Shown piece by piece: positions 35,552 to 43,508 of a stretch of DNA of 64,000 nt (position 1 is its first letter; every line of letters starts with the position of its first letter). The DNA is taken from NCBI GenBank assembly GCA_964406605.1, contig CAYOSF010000005.1, positions 1 through 64,000 of the forward strand, given 5' to 3'. The notes beneath the pieces are model-generated. The model made no database searches, was not told the origin of the DNA, and worked only from the letters and a program-made list of their open reading frames with translations. The translations under genes and the position numbers were made by a program. This DNA is from CAYOSF01 sp964406605 (GTDB taxonomy: Bacteria > Chloroflexota > Dehalococcoidia > DSTF01 > RBG-16-68-14).

Positions 35552-35594
35552 ATAGTAAGAATTCGCGCTGAGGCTGACGGTGATCGAGATCACC
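35552..35594 (-). promoter_or_regulatory. CRP/FNR-like operator and -10 box
   Basis: Inverted repeat GGTGATC-GA-GATCACC (35579-35594), that is GTGA-N6-TCAC, the core of CRP/FNR-family sites. A -10-like TACTAT (35557-35552, minus strand) is placed so the repeat centre would be about 41.5 bases upstream of the predicted transcription start, the class II activator position. Confidence 0.5.
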
Positions 35595-35695
35595 AAACTG
35601 GCCGGAATGGGAGATTTTTGATTGTTTTGCTCAGGAAATGCGCTCCGGCCCACTCGCGCACGTATCTGGCCTGGCAGGTAGAGGGTGGCGGGCGA

Positions 35696-36199
35696 TCAGG
35701 CGCGGCGACCGCGAGGAGGACCGTGCTCCCGCCAGGCGCGCAGGATGGCGGCGTCATGGTGGAAGGCCAGAGGCGGGAGCGCGTCCGGGGGGAAGAAGCG
35801 CACGTCCTGGCATTCGCTGCCGACCTGGATGCGGCCGCTCGTGACGCGGGCGGCGTAGGCGATGAAGACTACTCGAACGCCTCTGCGTGAGTATGCTCCC
35901 AGCAGGCGCGTGATGCGCACGTCCAGACCGGTCTCTTCCTTCGCCTCGCGTATGGCGGCCTCCTCCAGCACCTCGCCGACATCCACGTAGCCGGAGGGAA
36001 AGGACCATGCTCCTATGTGCGGCTCGATGTTGCGGCGCACGAGGAGGAGCCGACCGCGGCGTTGGGCAAGGATCCCGACTGCCACCTTGGGGTCGTCGAA
36101 GTGGACATAACGGCATTCCGGGCAGACCATGCGCCTGCGTCCGAACGCCACGCGGCGGCGGAGCTTGGTTCCACACTGAGGGCAGTATCGAGCGGACAA
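35696..36199 (-). CDS. Nudix hydrolase with N-terminal zinc ribbon
   Basis: 167 residues. Zinc ribbon CPQCG...CPECR in residues 6-30, then a Nudix domain with GYVDVGEVLEEAAIREAKEE followed by TG, which fits GX5EX7REUXEEXGU fully. NudC-like and ADP-ribose/NADH pyrophosphatases share this layout; NudC has the SQPWPFPxS array, which is absent here, so substrate is open. The start is TTG at 36199, 14 bases after the stop of the PIG-L gene, in one operon with it. Confidence 0.88.
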   Translation of the reverse strand: MSARYCPQCGTKLRRRVAFGRRRMVCPECRYVHFDDPKVAVGILAQRRGRLLLVRRNIEPHIGAWSFPSGYVDVGEVLEEAAIREAKEETGLDVRITRLLGAYSRRGVRVVFIAYAARVTSGRIQVGSECQDVRFFPPDALPPLAFHHDAAILRAWREHGPPRGRRA

Positions 36200-36212
36200 G
36201 GGCCCGGAACAG

Positions 36213-36968
36213 CTAGCGGAAGAACACCACCCGCCGGAAGCGCTCCATGTAGCGGCCGTCCCTGTCCTTCCAGCGGTCCAGCACGCGCTCGACGAAATCC
36301 TCCCGCTGGCCGAACTGGCTGGTGTGGCAGAGCAGGGCTTTGATCTTCGTCTGGACGACGTCGCTGACGTCGACGGAGAAGGTCGGCTGGTCGGAGCCCC
36401 AGATGAAGATCTCCCTCACCCTGTGCGGCTCCAGCCCTTCCTCCAGGTGCTCGGGGAAGTTCCAGCGGTCGCGGGCGGCGGGATACACGGCGTCGACGGC
36501 GATGAGGCCCGCGGCGCGGTGGTCCGAGTGGTTGACGAAGCTGTTGCGAACGATGATCTGGGTCGGGTCGTGAGTGAAGACGGCGTAGGGCTTGACCTGC
36601 CGGATGACGCGCACTACGTCGCCCAGGAGCTGGCGGCCGTAGGCCAACTCGCCGTCGACGTACCCGTTCAGGAAGAAGACGTCCTTCAGCCCCAACACCT
36701 CACCAGCGGCCCGCTGCTCCCGCCGGCGCATGGGCACCAGGCGGTCGGCGGTGAGTGATGGGTCGTCGGTGCCCTTGGAGCCGTCCGTGCAGATCAGGTA
36801 GTAGAACTCCCAGCCCTGCTGCGACCAGAGGTGGGCCGTGCCCGAGCAGCCGAAGTCGGGGTCGTCCGGGTGGGCGGCGATGGCGAGAGCGACCTTTGGG
36901 TGGTCGCCGGTGTCGGGCGGCCCTTCGGGCACAGGTTCTGAGTAGGTCTCCTCCAGGTTCGATGTCAC
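36213..36968 (-). CDS. PIG-L/LmbE family deacetylase
   Basis: 251 residues. Zinc-dependent N-deacetylase fold. First zinc motif AHPDDPDFG (usual AHPDDxE/D with one extra residue) and second NHSDHRAAG; LICTDGSKGTDD and a C-terminal KIKALLCHTSQFG are typical. Relatives cleave acetyl groups from GlcNAc conjugates (mycothiol, bacillithiol, lincomycin paths). A -10-like TAGAAT with GTGC before it lies at 37004-36999. Followed by the Nudix gene. Confidence 0.9.
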   Translation of the reverse strand: MTSNLEETYSEPVPEGPPDTGDHPKVALAIAAHPDDPDFGCSGTAHLWSQQGWEFYYLICTDGSKGTDDPSLTADRLVPMRRREQRAAGEVLGLKDVFFLNGYVDGELAYGRQLLGDVVRVIRQVKPYAVFTHDPTQIIVRNSFVNHSDHRAAGLIAVDAVYPAARDRWNFPEHLEEGLEPHRVREIFIWGSDQPTFSVDVSDVVQTKIKALLCHTSQFGQREDFVERVLDRWKDRDGRYMERFRRVVFFR

Positions 36969-36998
36969 GTAGCACCTCGGTGAGGGGGATATCAGAGT

Positions 36999-37008
36999 AT
37001 TCTAGCAC
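36999..37008 (-). promoter_or_regulatory. Extended -10 box of the PIG-L gene
   Basis: GTGCTAGAAT on the minus strand, 30 bases before the ATG at 36968. No -35 is evident. The GTGC lead-in is shared with other promoters in the window. Confidence 0.45.
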
Positions 37009-37113
37009 GAAGGCTGCCGTGGGGTGGTGTGGGGCGCGGTGGCGGCAGTCCGGCCGCTGACGCGCCCTCTTCTTTCCGAGGCGGCGCTCCGTCGCCTCCA
37101 CCTCCGGCGCCGG

Positions 37114-37311
37114 GCCGCCCGGCAGGCCCGACGTCAGGGCCCTCATGCAGCCGATACAGCGCTCGATGGCCCGGGGCTCCCCGGGGAACGTCTCCTTGAG
37201 GCGGCTCTCGTAGTTCTCCCAGAAGAGCGTCCGGAGACCGGCCTTGGACACGAGCACCACCGGTACCAGGCCGCCCATGCCGGAGCCGATGACGTCGCAC
37301 CGTTCCTCATT
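37114..37311 (-). pseudogene. Remnant of a phytoene-desaturase-like FAD protein
   Basis: Reads NEERCDVIGSGMGGLV...AGLRTLFWENYESR, the Rossmann start of a phytoene desaturase/retinol-reductase-type protein (usual form YDVIVIGSGMGGL...LEKN), and then jumps to LKETFPGEPRAIERCIGCMRAL, a helix normally found well over 100 residues later. So the gene has an internal deletion and no C-terminal half. Two residues are also lost in the first beta-strand. Confidence 0.6.
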
Positions 37312-37354
37312 CGTGCTCTGTCCTCCCAGCGGCGCCGACGCCGCGCCCCTTCGG

Positions 37355-38464
37355 CTAGTGCGTGTGGACGGCGTGGGTCTTGCCCAGGGCGCTCACGAAC
37401 TCGTTGTAGTCGAGGTAGGGAGTATAGACTTCGTCGCTCCGCTTCTCGAAGCGGATCGCCTCCGGCGGGCACTCGTTGATGCAGACGCCGCAGCCGAGGC
37501 AGCGTTCGTAGTCCACCTTGGCGAGGTGGTCCTCGACCGTGATGGCGAGCATGGGGCAGACCGGTTCGCAGGCGGCGCAGCCGTCGCAGAGGTGCTCGTC
37601 GATCACGGACCAGTAGCTGGACGGCGCGATGGCGTGGGGGATGTCGAGCTCTGAGGCGCCGCGAAGCAGGAAGCAGGCGTCGGCGCAGCAGTTGCAGATG
37701 AACCAGGAGTCCTCCTTGAAGTTCATGGTCATGTGGACCAGGCCGGCCTTCTCGGCGCGATTGAGGGCGTCGACCGCTTCGTCCGTGGATACGAGCCGGC
37801 CCTGGAGCGTGCCGACGGCGTGCTTGGGATCGTGAACGGGGGTGCCGGGGATGTTACCGCCGGCCATGCCCAGGCCGAGCCCGAGGCAGACGTTGAGCGG
37901 GTGGTCGCAGGCGTGAACCGCCCGGCGGCACTGGCAGTCGACGAGGGCGGCGATGGGCGTCTGCTCGATGAGCTTGAGCGCGTCCTCGTACGGAAGGACC
38001 TGCTCCTTGGGCGGACCGACGGCGGGCAGCACGCGGGCGGGAGGTATGCCATGCGCGTGGACCTCTCGGCCCCAACCTTCATGGAAGTACTTCTCGAACA
38101 GGTCCCCTAGCTTGTCCAGATCGGGCGAGGGTGCCCGGTTGACGTAGACGATCTCGAAGAGGCCGGGGGCGAAGAGCGGCAGGCGGAAGACCCGGACGCC
38201 GTCCGGCCGCTTGACGCCGCGGATGAGGTCGCGCGAGGCCATGCGGGTGAGGAGCTCGGCGGCGTCCTCGGGCGACATGCCGGCGCGCTCGGCGATGACC
38301 TCCTCGGGCTCGGGCAGGTAGTCGATGCTGGCCGCGAGATGGGCCTCGTCCGGCTCGAAGAGCATCCTAAGGATCTCGACCTGGGTTTCCGTGACGGGCG
38401 CGCCGATGGCGCCTTTCGAGAACGTTGTGCCCAGCTCGACGTACGGCTTGTCCTCAGGCTTCAT
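37355..38464 (-). CDS. 4Fe-4S binding protein, copy 2 of a tandem pair
   Basis: 369 residues. N-terminal part (1-~110) looks like a winged-helix/HTH unit (ETQVEILRMLFEPDEAHLAA; AERAGMSPEDAAELLTRMAS). Middle part is Cys-rich: CQCRRAVHACDHPLNVC and FICNCCADAC. C-terminal part is a two-cluster ferredoxin, CDGCAACEPVCP and CLGCGVCINECP, each the classic CxxCxxCxxxCP. Likely an electron-transfer or redox-sensing protein; partner unknown. ATG has GGAGG nine bases before it. Very close to the next gene in sequence, and its promoter is a copy as well. The long open frame on to 39322 is spurious. Confidence 0.85.
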   Translation of the reverse strand: MKPEDKPYVELGTTFSKGAIGAPVTETQVEILRMLFEPDEAHLAASIDYLPEPEEVIAERAGMSPEDAAELLTRMASRDLIRGVKRPDGVRVFRLPLFAPGLFEIVYVNRAPSPDLDKLGDLFEKYFHEGWGREVHAHGIPPARVLPAVGPPKEQVLPYEDALKLIEQTPIAALVDCQCRRAVHACDHPLNVCLGLGLGMAGGNIPGTPVHDPKHAVGTLQGRLVSTDEAVDALNRAEKAGLVHMTMNFKEDSWFICNCCADACFLLRGASELDIPHAIAPSSYWSVIDEHLCDGCAACEPVCPMLAITVEDHLAKVDYERCLGCGVCINECPPEAIRFEKRSDEVYTPYLDYNEFVSALGKTHAVHTH

Positions 38465-38518
38465 GGCGATCCTCCCTCGATACGGCGGCATCAGTTGCGG
38501 CGACCGGGACGTCGGGTC

Positions 38519-38547
38519 ATTGTATCGGGGGCCGGTAGCCGCGACAA
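38519..38547 (-). promoter_or_regulatory. Promoter of the second Fe-S gene
   Basis: TTGTCG (38547-38542), 17-bp spacer, TACAAT (38524-38519), then GACCC. Matches the promoter of the tandem copy in both boxes and spacing. Confidence 0.7.
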
Positions 38548-38610
38548 CGTGTCGAATGGCTAGCTGGACCGGGTGTCTTGCGCGAGGAGCTTGCCGCCGC
38601 GTTGCTCGGG

Positions 38611-39711
38611 CTAGTGCGCGTGGACGGCGTGGGTCTTGCCCCTGGCGATCACAAGCTCGTTGTAGTCGAGGAACGGCGTGTAGATCTCGTTGCCCCGCTG
38701 CTCGAAACGGATGGCGTCGGTTGGGCACTCGTTGATGCAGACGCCGCAGCCGAGGCAGCGTTCGTAGTCCACCTTGGCGAGGTGGTCCTCGATGGTGATG
38801 GCGAGCATGGGGCAGACGGGCTCGCAGGCGGCGCAACCGTCGCAGAGGTCCTCGTCGATCACGGACCAGTAGCTGGACGGCGCAACGGCGTGAGGGATGT
38901 CGAGCGCTGAGGCGCCGCGCAGCAGGATACAGGCGTCGGCGCAACAGTTGCAGATGAACCAGGGGTTCCGCTCGAAATTCATGGTGACGTGGACCAACCC
39001 GGCCTTCTCCGCGCGCTTGAGGGCGTCCACGGCTTCGTCCGCCGAAACCCGGCGGCTCTGGGGCGTGCCGACGACGTACTTCGGGTCGCGGACCGGCGTG
39101 GATTCGCCGCCGCCCGCCATGCCGAGGCTGATGCACACGTCGTTTGGGTGGTCGCATTTGCGCACGGCCTGGCGGCACTGGCAGTCGATGAGCATGGTGA
39201 AATCGGCGTCCTCGACCAGCTTGACCGCGTCCTCGTGCGTGACGACCTTCTCCTTGGGAGGGCCGACGGCGGGTAGAACGCGGGCCATGGGCGCCCCTGC
39301 ACCGTGCATCTCCTGACCCCACCCTTCGTGGAAGTATCTGTCGAAGAGGTCGCCCAGCTTCTCCAGGTCGGATGAGGGCACGCGGTTGATGTAGACGATC
39401 TCGAAGAGGCCGGGGGCGAAGAGGGGCAGCCGGAAGACCCGGACGCCGTCCGGCCGCTTGACGCCGTGGATGAGGTCGCGCGAGGCCATCCGGGTGAGGA
39501 GATCGGCGGCATCCTCGGGCGACATGCCGGCGCGCTCAGCGATGGCCTCCTCGGGCTCGGGCAGGAAGTCGATGCTGGCGGCGAGATGGGCCTCTTCCGG
39601 CTCGAAGAGCATCCTGAGGATCTCGATCTGGGTGTCGGTGACGGGCGCGCCGATGGCGCCCTTGGAGAAGGTAGTGCCAAGCTCGACGTAGGGTCTGTCC
39701 TCAGGCTTCAT
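38611..39711 (-). CDS. 4Fe-4S binding protein, copy 1 of a tandem pair
   Basis: 366 residues, aligned along its whole length with the downstream copy: same N-terminal HTH-like part (DTQIEILRMLFEPEEAHLAA), CQCRQAVRKCDHPNDVC, FICNCCADAC, and ferredoxin pair CDGCAACEPVCP and CLGCGVCINECP. Differences cluster around residues 145-230. ATG at 39711 is preferred over 39717 because AGGAAGG is then six bases upstream and the product matches its paralogue (MKPED). Recent gene duplication with both copies apparently intact. Confidence 0.85.
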   Translation of the reverse strand: MKPEDRPYVELGTTFSKGAIGAPVTDTQIEILRMLFEPEEAHLAASIDFLPEPEEAIAERAGMSPEDAADLLTRMASRDLIHGVKRPDGVRVFRLPLFAPGLFEIVYINRVPSSDLEKLGDLFDRYFHEGWGQEMHGAGAPMARVLPAVGPPKEKVVTHEDAVKLVEDADFTMLIDCQCRQAVRKCDHPNDVCISLGMAGGGESTPVRDPKYVVGTPQSRRVSADEAVDALKRAEKAGLVHVTMNFERNPWFICNCCADACILLRGASALDIPHAVAPSSYWSVIDEDLCDGCAACEPVCPMLAITIEDHLAKVDYERCLGCGVCINECPTDAIRFEQRGNEIYTPFLDYNELVIARGKTHAVHAH

Positions 39712-39764
39712 GCGCATCCTTCCTGCGTGACCCGCGCTGGTCCACTGGCTCTCAAGACTGGGTC

Positions 39765-39793
39765 ATTCTAGCGGCGGGCGGCAGAGCCGACAA
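39765..39793 (-). promoter_or_regulatory. Promoter of the first Fe-S gene
   Basis: TTGTCG (39793-39788), 17-bp spacer, TAGAAT (39770-39765), then GACCC. Confidence 0.7.
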
Positions 39794-39843
39794 CGCGGCG
39801 GATTGGACGGTCCGAGTGAGCGCAGTCGCGGGGGGATACCGGA

Positions 39844-40368
39844 TCAAGACCGATATCGTTTGATCTGCGCTTCCCGCTGGACGGCGATCTGTTCCGCGCT
39901 GCGTCCGTAGATGTGCGGGACGTCCCAACCGTTGAGCCCGGCGTAGGTATCGAGCTGGCTCCGATGGTGGATGTCGTGCTCTAGCATCATCATGAGGATG
40001 CGCCAGCCGGAAAGCGTGCCCTCCGTGTCGATCATCTGGACCTTGCGGTCGAGCCATTCGTCCGGCGTGCCCTCGATCTGGCGGTGGAACTCGCGTGCGC
40101 TCTCCTCGATGGCGGGCACCCACTTGGTGCGCGAACTCACGTCCGGTCCCGGCGGGAAGATCCAGCCCTCGCCGCGATAGGCGCTGGCGAGGTAGAGGCG
40201 CGAAACGGCGATGTGGCCGACGATCTGGTTGATGCTCCAGGCATTCTCACCCTCGCCAGCGGGAGGCGTCCAGCCGTCCGCTTCGGGAGGCAGGGCACCG
40301 ACGTCCCGGACGGCCCGACGGTTGACGGCGTCGAAGTACTTCAGAAAGGCATCAATCGATTTGAACAC
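39844..40368 (-). CDS. DinB-family protein
   Basis: 174 residues, four-helix bundle. Metal-binding His residues in QIVGHIAVSRLYLA and LEHDIHHRSQLDTY are all present. DinB-fold proteins include thiol transferases (bacillithiol, mycothiol, maleylpyruvate isomerase types); the exact role is open. Alone, same strand as the flanking genes. Confidence 0.85.
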   Translation of the reverse strand: MFKSIDAFLKYFDAVNRRAVRDVGALPPEADGWTPPAGEGENAWSINQIVGHIAVSRLYLASAYRGEGWIFPPGPDVSSRTKWVPAIEESAREFHRQIEGTPDEWLDRKVQMIDTEGTLSGWRILMMMLEHDIHHRSQLDTYAGLNGWDVPHIYGRSAEQIAVQREAQIKRYRS

Positions 40369-40479
40369 GTGGATCTCCTCCTATGCATGCGAGGGGGCGG
40401 CATGGGCGCGTCGCGGACATCCCGGCGCGGCACCTCGTATCCTTCGACCAGGCGTGGCACGGAAACCAGGTCCACACAC

Positions 40480-41277
40480 TCAAACCTTCCGCGCAACGAA
40501 GATCAGCTCGCCCGGATACTTGGAGCCGTACGGGCTCCCGTCGAAGTCCGCGTAGAACTGCTCCACCGCAAAGCCGGAACGGGCAAGGAGATGTTCCGCC
40601 TCGAAGCGGAAGAGATATCGGAAGGGGAAGGCGTGCACAACTCGCTCCTCACGTCCGTCGGGGTAGGTGACGTAGTAGATCATCTCAATGTGCTGAACCT
40701 GGGCGAACAGGTCACGAGACGCCACGCGGTCCTTGCGGGCGACCTTTCGACCATCCGGCATCGTGAACGGCTCTCCAATGGATTGCTCCTCCAGCCGCCC
40801 TTCGTCGACCAGCCATTCTAGGCGTGGATCGAACAGATCGAGGGCCAGCCGGCCGCCGTCGCTGAGGTGGCTGTGAACGCACGCGAGGCACGACGATTGA
40901 TCTTCGACGGTTATCAGGTGCAGGAACACCCGAAAGGGCAGCGTGACGAGGTTGAAGGTCCGACCGAGATCGAAACCTCGCATGTCTCCAGGCACCAGCT
41001 CGACTCTCGACCGCACTTCCGGCGGCTCGTGCAGCAGCTTGTCCGCGCAGATCGATGTCATGCTCTCCGAGTTGTCCAGGCCGACTATCTCGATCCCCGC
41101 CCGCGCCGTCGGAATCAGGATGCGGCCGGTCCCGCAGCCGATTTCCAGCACGGGTCCGCCGGATTCGCGCGCCAAGTCCACGTAGAAGTCCACATCCTGC
41201 CGCCCGGCATAGGGCTGGAGGTGGTCGTAGAACTCTGCGACAGCGACTCGCTCGTCATGTGGTCCTGAGTTGTCCAT
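40480..41277 (-). CDS. Class I SAM-dependent methyltransferase
   Basis: 265 residues. Motif I VLEIGCGTGRILIPTA, acidic end of strand 2 IVGLDNSESM, then PGDMRGFDLG and the strand 4 region LVTLPFRVFLHL. C-terminal half DGREERVVHAFPFRYLFRFE and GFAVEQFYADFDGSPY matches unassigned small-molecule methyltransferases. Substrate unknown. 47 bases after the FAD oxidase stop on the same strand, so perhaps co-transcribed. Confidence 0.88.
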   Translation of the reverse strand: MDNSGPHDERVAVAEFYDHLQPYAGRQDVDFYVDLARESGGPVLEIGCGTGRILIPTARAGIEIVGLDNSESMTSICADKLLHEPPEVRSRVELVPGDMRGFDLGRTFNLVTLPFRVFLHLITVEDQSSCLACVHSHLSDGGRLALDLFDPRLEWLVDEGRLEEQSIGEPFTMPDGRKVARKDRVASRDLFAQVQHIEMIYYVTYPDGREERVVHAFPFRYLFRFEAEHLLARSGFAVEQFYADFDGSPYGSKYPGELIFVARKV

Positions 41278-41324
41278 GTCCTAGTCTCCAGATGGCGCTG
41301 CCCGACCTGAGTGGGCAGGCCCTG

Positions 41325-42665
41325 CTATCCCTCGCTCGGTGGCTGCTTGCGCCGCTCCCAGTCGTCCTGGAGGGCGAGGGCCCGGCGGATGCCCTGCACC
41401 ATCACGAACCGCAACGGCTCCGGCGGAAGCGGGATCACACGCCGGTTGACGAAGAAGAGATCGGTCAGCTCCGTCTCGTCCTCCCGCACCAGGTCTCGCA
41501 GGACCCGCCCGGCCATGTTGGTGAGCGCCACGCCCTGCCCCACGCAGCCCAAGCTGTAGACGAGACGCCGGTCCCTGCCCAGGTAGCCCATCGCGGGGAA
41601 GAAGTCGACGGGGACCGAAACCGGCCCGCCCCACCGATGGGTGATGCGGGCGCCGGCCAGGCTGGGGAAGATCTCCACGAGGGAGCGCTCCAGCCGCTCG
41701 AAGGTTGGCTGGTGCCGGTCGGCGTCCACCCGTCCACCGTAGTAGTACACGGTGCCTTCCCCGCCGAAGACCAGGCGGTTGTCGACCGTCAGCCGGTAGT
41801 AGCGGATCAGGTTGCGGGCGTCGCCGATTCCCTGGCGGTGCTGCCAGCCGATGGGCGACAACTGCTCCGGCGTGAGCGGCTCGGTGAGGACGACGTAGGT
41901 GAACATCGGGAGGGCCTTGGAGTGAAGCCGAGGGAAGTGCTGCGTGTAGGCGTTGGTGGCGAAGACCACTTTCTCGGCCGCGACGCTGCCCAGGGGCGTC
42001 TCCAGCCTGATCCGGGGCTTGAGATGGACCGCCTCCACGGGTGTGTTCTCGTAGATCACCGCGCCGACGCCCTCGGCGAGGTCTTTCAGGCCGCGCACCA
42101 GCTTGACGGGGTTGAGCAGGGCGCACTCCTGCTCCGCTTTGGCGCCCAGGTAGACGGGAGAGTTGACCTCGGCCCGCAGCTCCTGCTCGTCCAGCCAGCG
42201 CACCCCTTCGACACCCAGCTCCTCCGCAAACCGGATTTCGTCCTGCAGCCGGTCGACCTGGGCCGGGTTGGTGGCGACGGTGAGCTCGCCGTTCTTCTCA
42301 TAGTCGCAGTCGATGCCCTGCTGCTCGACTAGCTCCCCGACGTGCCTGACGGCGCGCACCGCGAAGTCGTGGGCCTTGCGCGCGTTCTCCTTGCCGAACC
42401 GCCTCGCGGTGGTCTTGAGCGTCAGGCCCATGAGCGTCGTCACGAAGCCTGCGTTCCGCCCGCTGGCGCCGTAGCCGACGACGTTCGACTCGAGCACGAC
42501 CACCCGTAACGACGGATCGGCCTGACGCAGGTGCCACGCCGTGGACAGCCCGGTGAACCCCGCGCCCACAATGGCCACGTCGGCGCGGATATCCTCCTCA
42601 AGATTCCGGTTCTCCTGATAGGGCGCGGCCCCTAGCCAGAAGCTCTTGGACGTCCAGTCATCCAT
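41325..42665 (-). CDS. DadA-type FAD-dependent oxidoreductase
   Basis: 446 residues. N-terminal FAD site AIVGAGFTGLSTAWHL (GxGxxG at 34-39), Glu at VVLESNVVGYGASGRNAG, C-terminal GCVGQGVALTNMAGRVL that closes over FAD. The layout matches gamma-glutamylputrescine oxidase/glycine oxidase-type amine oxidases. Oxidises an amine or amino acid, producing an imine. Substrate unknown. Precedes the methyltransferase gene. Confidence 0.88.
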   Translation of the reverse strand: MDDWTSKSFWLGAAPYQENRNLEEDIRADVAIVGAGFTGLSTAWHLRQADPSLRVVVLESNVVGYGASGRNAGFVTTLMGLTLKTTARRFGKENARKAHDFAVRAVRHVGELVEQQGIDCDYEKNGELTVATNPAQVDRLQDEIRFAEELGVEGVRWLDEQELRAEVNSPVYLGAKAEQECALLNPVKLVRGLKDLAEGVGAVIYENTPVEAVHLKPRIRLETPLGSVAAEKVVFATNAYTQHFPRLHSKALPMFTYVVLTEPLTPEQLSPIGWQHRQGIGDARNLIRYYRLTVDNRLVFGGEGTVYYYGGRVDADRHQPTFERLERSLVEIFPSLAGARITHRWGGPVSVPVDFFPAMGYLGRDRRLVYSLGCVGQGVALTNMAGRVLRDLVREDETELTDLFFVNRRVIPLPPEPLRFVMVQGIRRALALQDDWERRKQPPSEG

Positions 42666-42771
42666 CTGCTCCGCCTCCTATCTCCAGTACTGAGCGAGCG
42701 ATGCTTGCGGTCTTGGCATGAGTGTACAGGATGCGCGGCGCGGCGATTATTGGCGTGCGTCCGCAAGGCTA

Positions 42772-43338
42772 CTACCTGCGGAACTCGTCTTCCAGGATGC
42801 CGTAGATGACCGTATCCACCCACCGGCCATCGACTACGTCGGACTGGCGCATGACGCCCTCCTGGACGAAGCCCAGCTTCTCGTAGACGTGCCTCGCGCG
42901 TGCGTTGTAATCGAACGTCCCGAGCCAGACGCGGTGGAGGCCGACGGCGTCGAAGAGGAATCCGAGGAAGGCGCGGATCGCGTCGGTGCCGTAGCCGTGG
43001 TCGCGGTGGCTCGGCTCACCGATGACGATATCGATGTCCGTGCAGCGGTGTGCGGTGTCCAGCCGGTTGTAGTTGATTGCGCCGATGGGGCGGCCGTCGG
43101 CCTCGATGGTGAAGAAGCGGCCGCGCTCGGGCTGCGAGCCGTCGAAGCAATGGGGCTCATAGTGCCCAAGGAACTCATCGTAATCTTCGATCCCGCTGCC
43201 CCAGAAGGGCCGGACCTCAGGGTCGAGGCTCCATTCGTGGAGCATGGGAACCTCGTCCAGCCTCATCGGGCGGAGACGAACCCTCTCGCCCCGTATGTCG
43301 GCCGACTCGATGGAGCCTAAGCGAACGGGCAGTTCCAT
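42772..43338 (-). CDS. GNAT acetyltransferase, RimJ/RimL-like
   Basis: 188 residues. GNAT fold with VRLRPMRLDEVPMLHEWSLD at the start, the acetyl-CoA loop HRDHGYGTDAIRAFLGFLF and C-terminal NARARHVYEKLGFVQEGVMR. Closest in style to RimJ/RimL and spermidine/aminoglycoside acetyltransferases. Substrate unknown. Confidence 0.9.
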   Translation of the reverse strand: MELPVRLGSIESADIRGERVRLRPMRLDEVPMLHEWSLDPEVRPFWGSGIEDYDEFLGHYEPHCFDGSQPERGRFFTIEADGRPIGAINYNRLDTAHRCTDIDIVIGEPSHRDHGYGTDAIRAFLGFLFDAVGLHRVWLGTFDYNARARHVYEKLGFVQEGVMRQSDVVDGRWVDTVIYGILEDEFRR

Positions 43339-43508
43339 GGCAGCCCCATCCTACACCATCGAGGGCGCCGTTTGAACGCGCCGGATCGCCAGACGGCTGG
43401 TCGACGGAGGGGTGCCGGAACAGGGCAAGCCGCAACCGGCGAGATCGACTACGATGATGCGGTGGACCATGACATGGCCGGCAGGCCCAGCGCGGAATGG
43501 AGGCAGCC

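Noticed and set aside
37355..39322. Single 655-residue ORF spanning both Fe-S genes
   Set aside because: Its N-terminal half is an out-of-frame reading of the upstream Fe-S gene; the true start at 38464 has a ribosome binding site and promoter.
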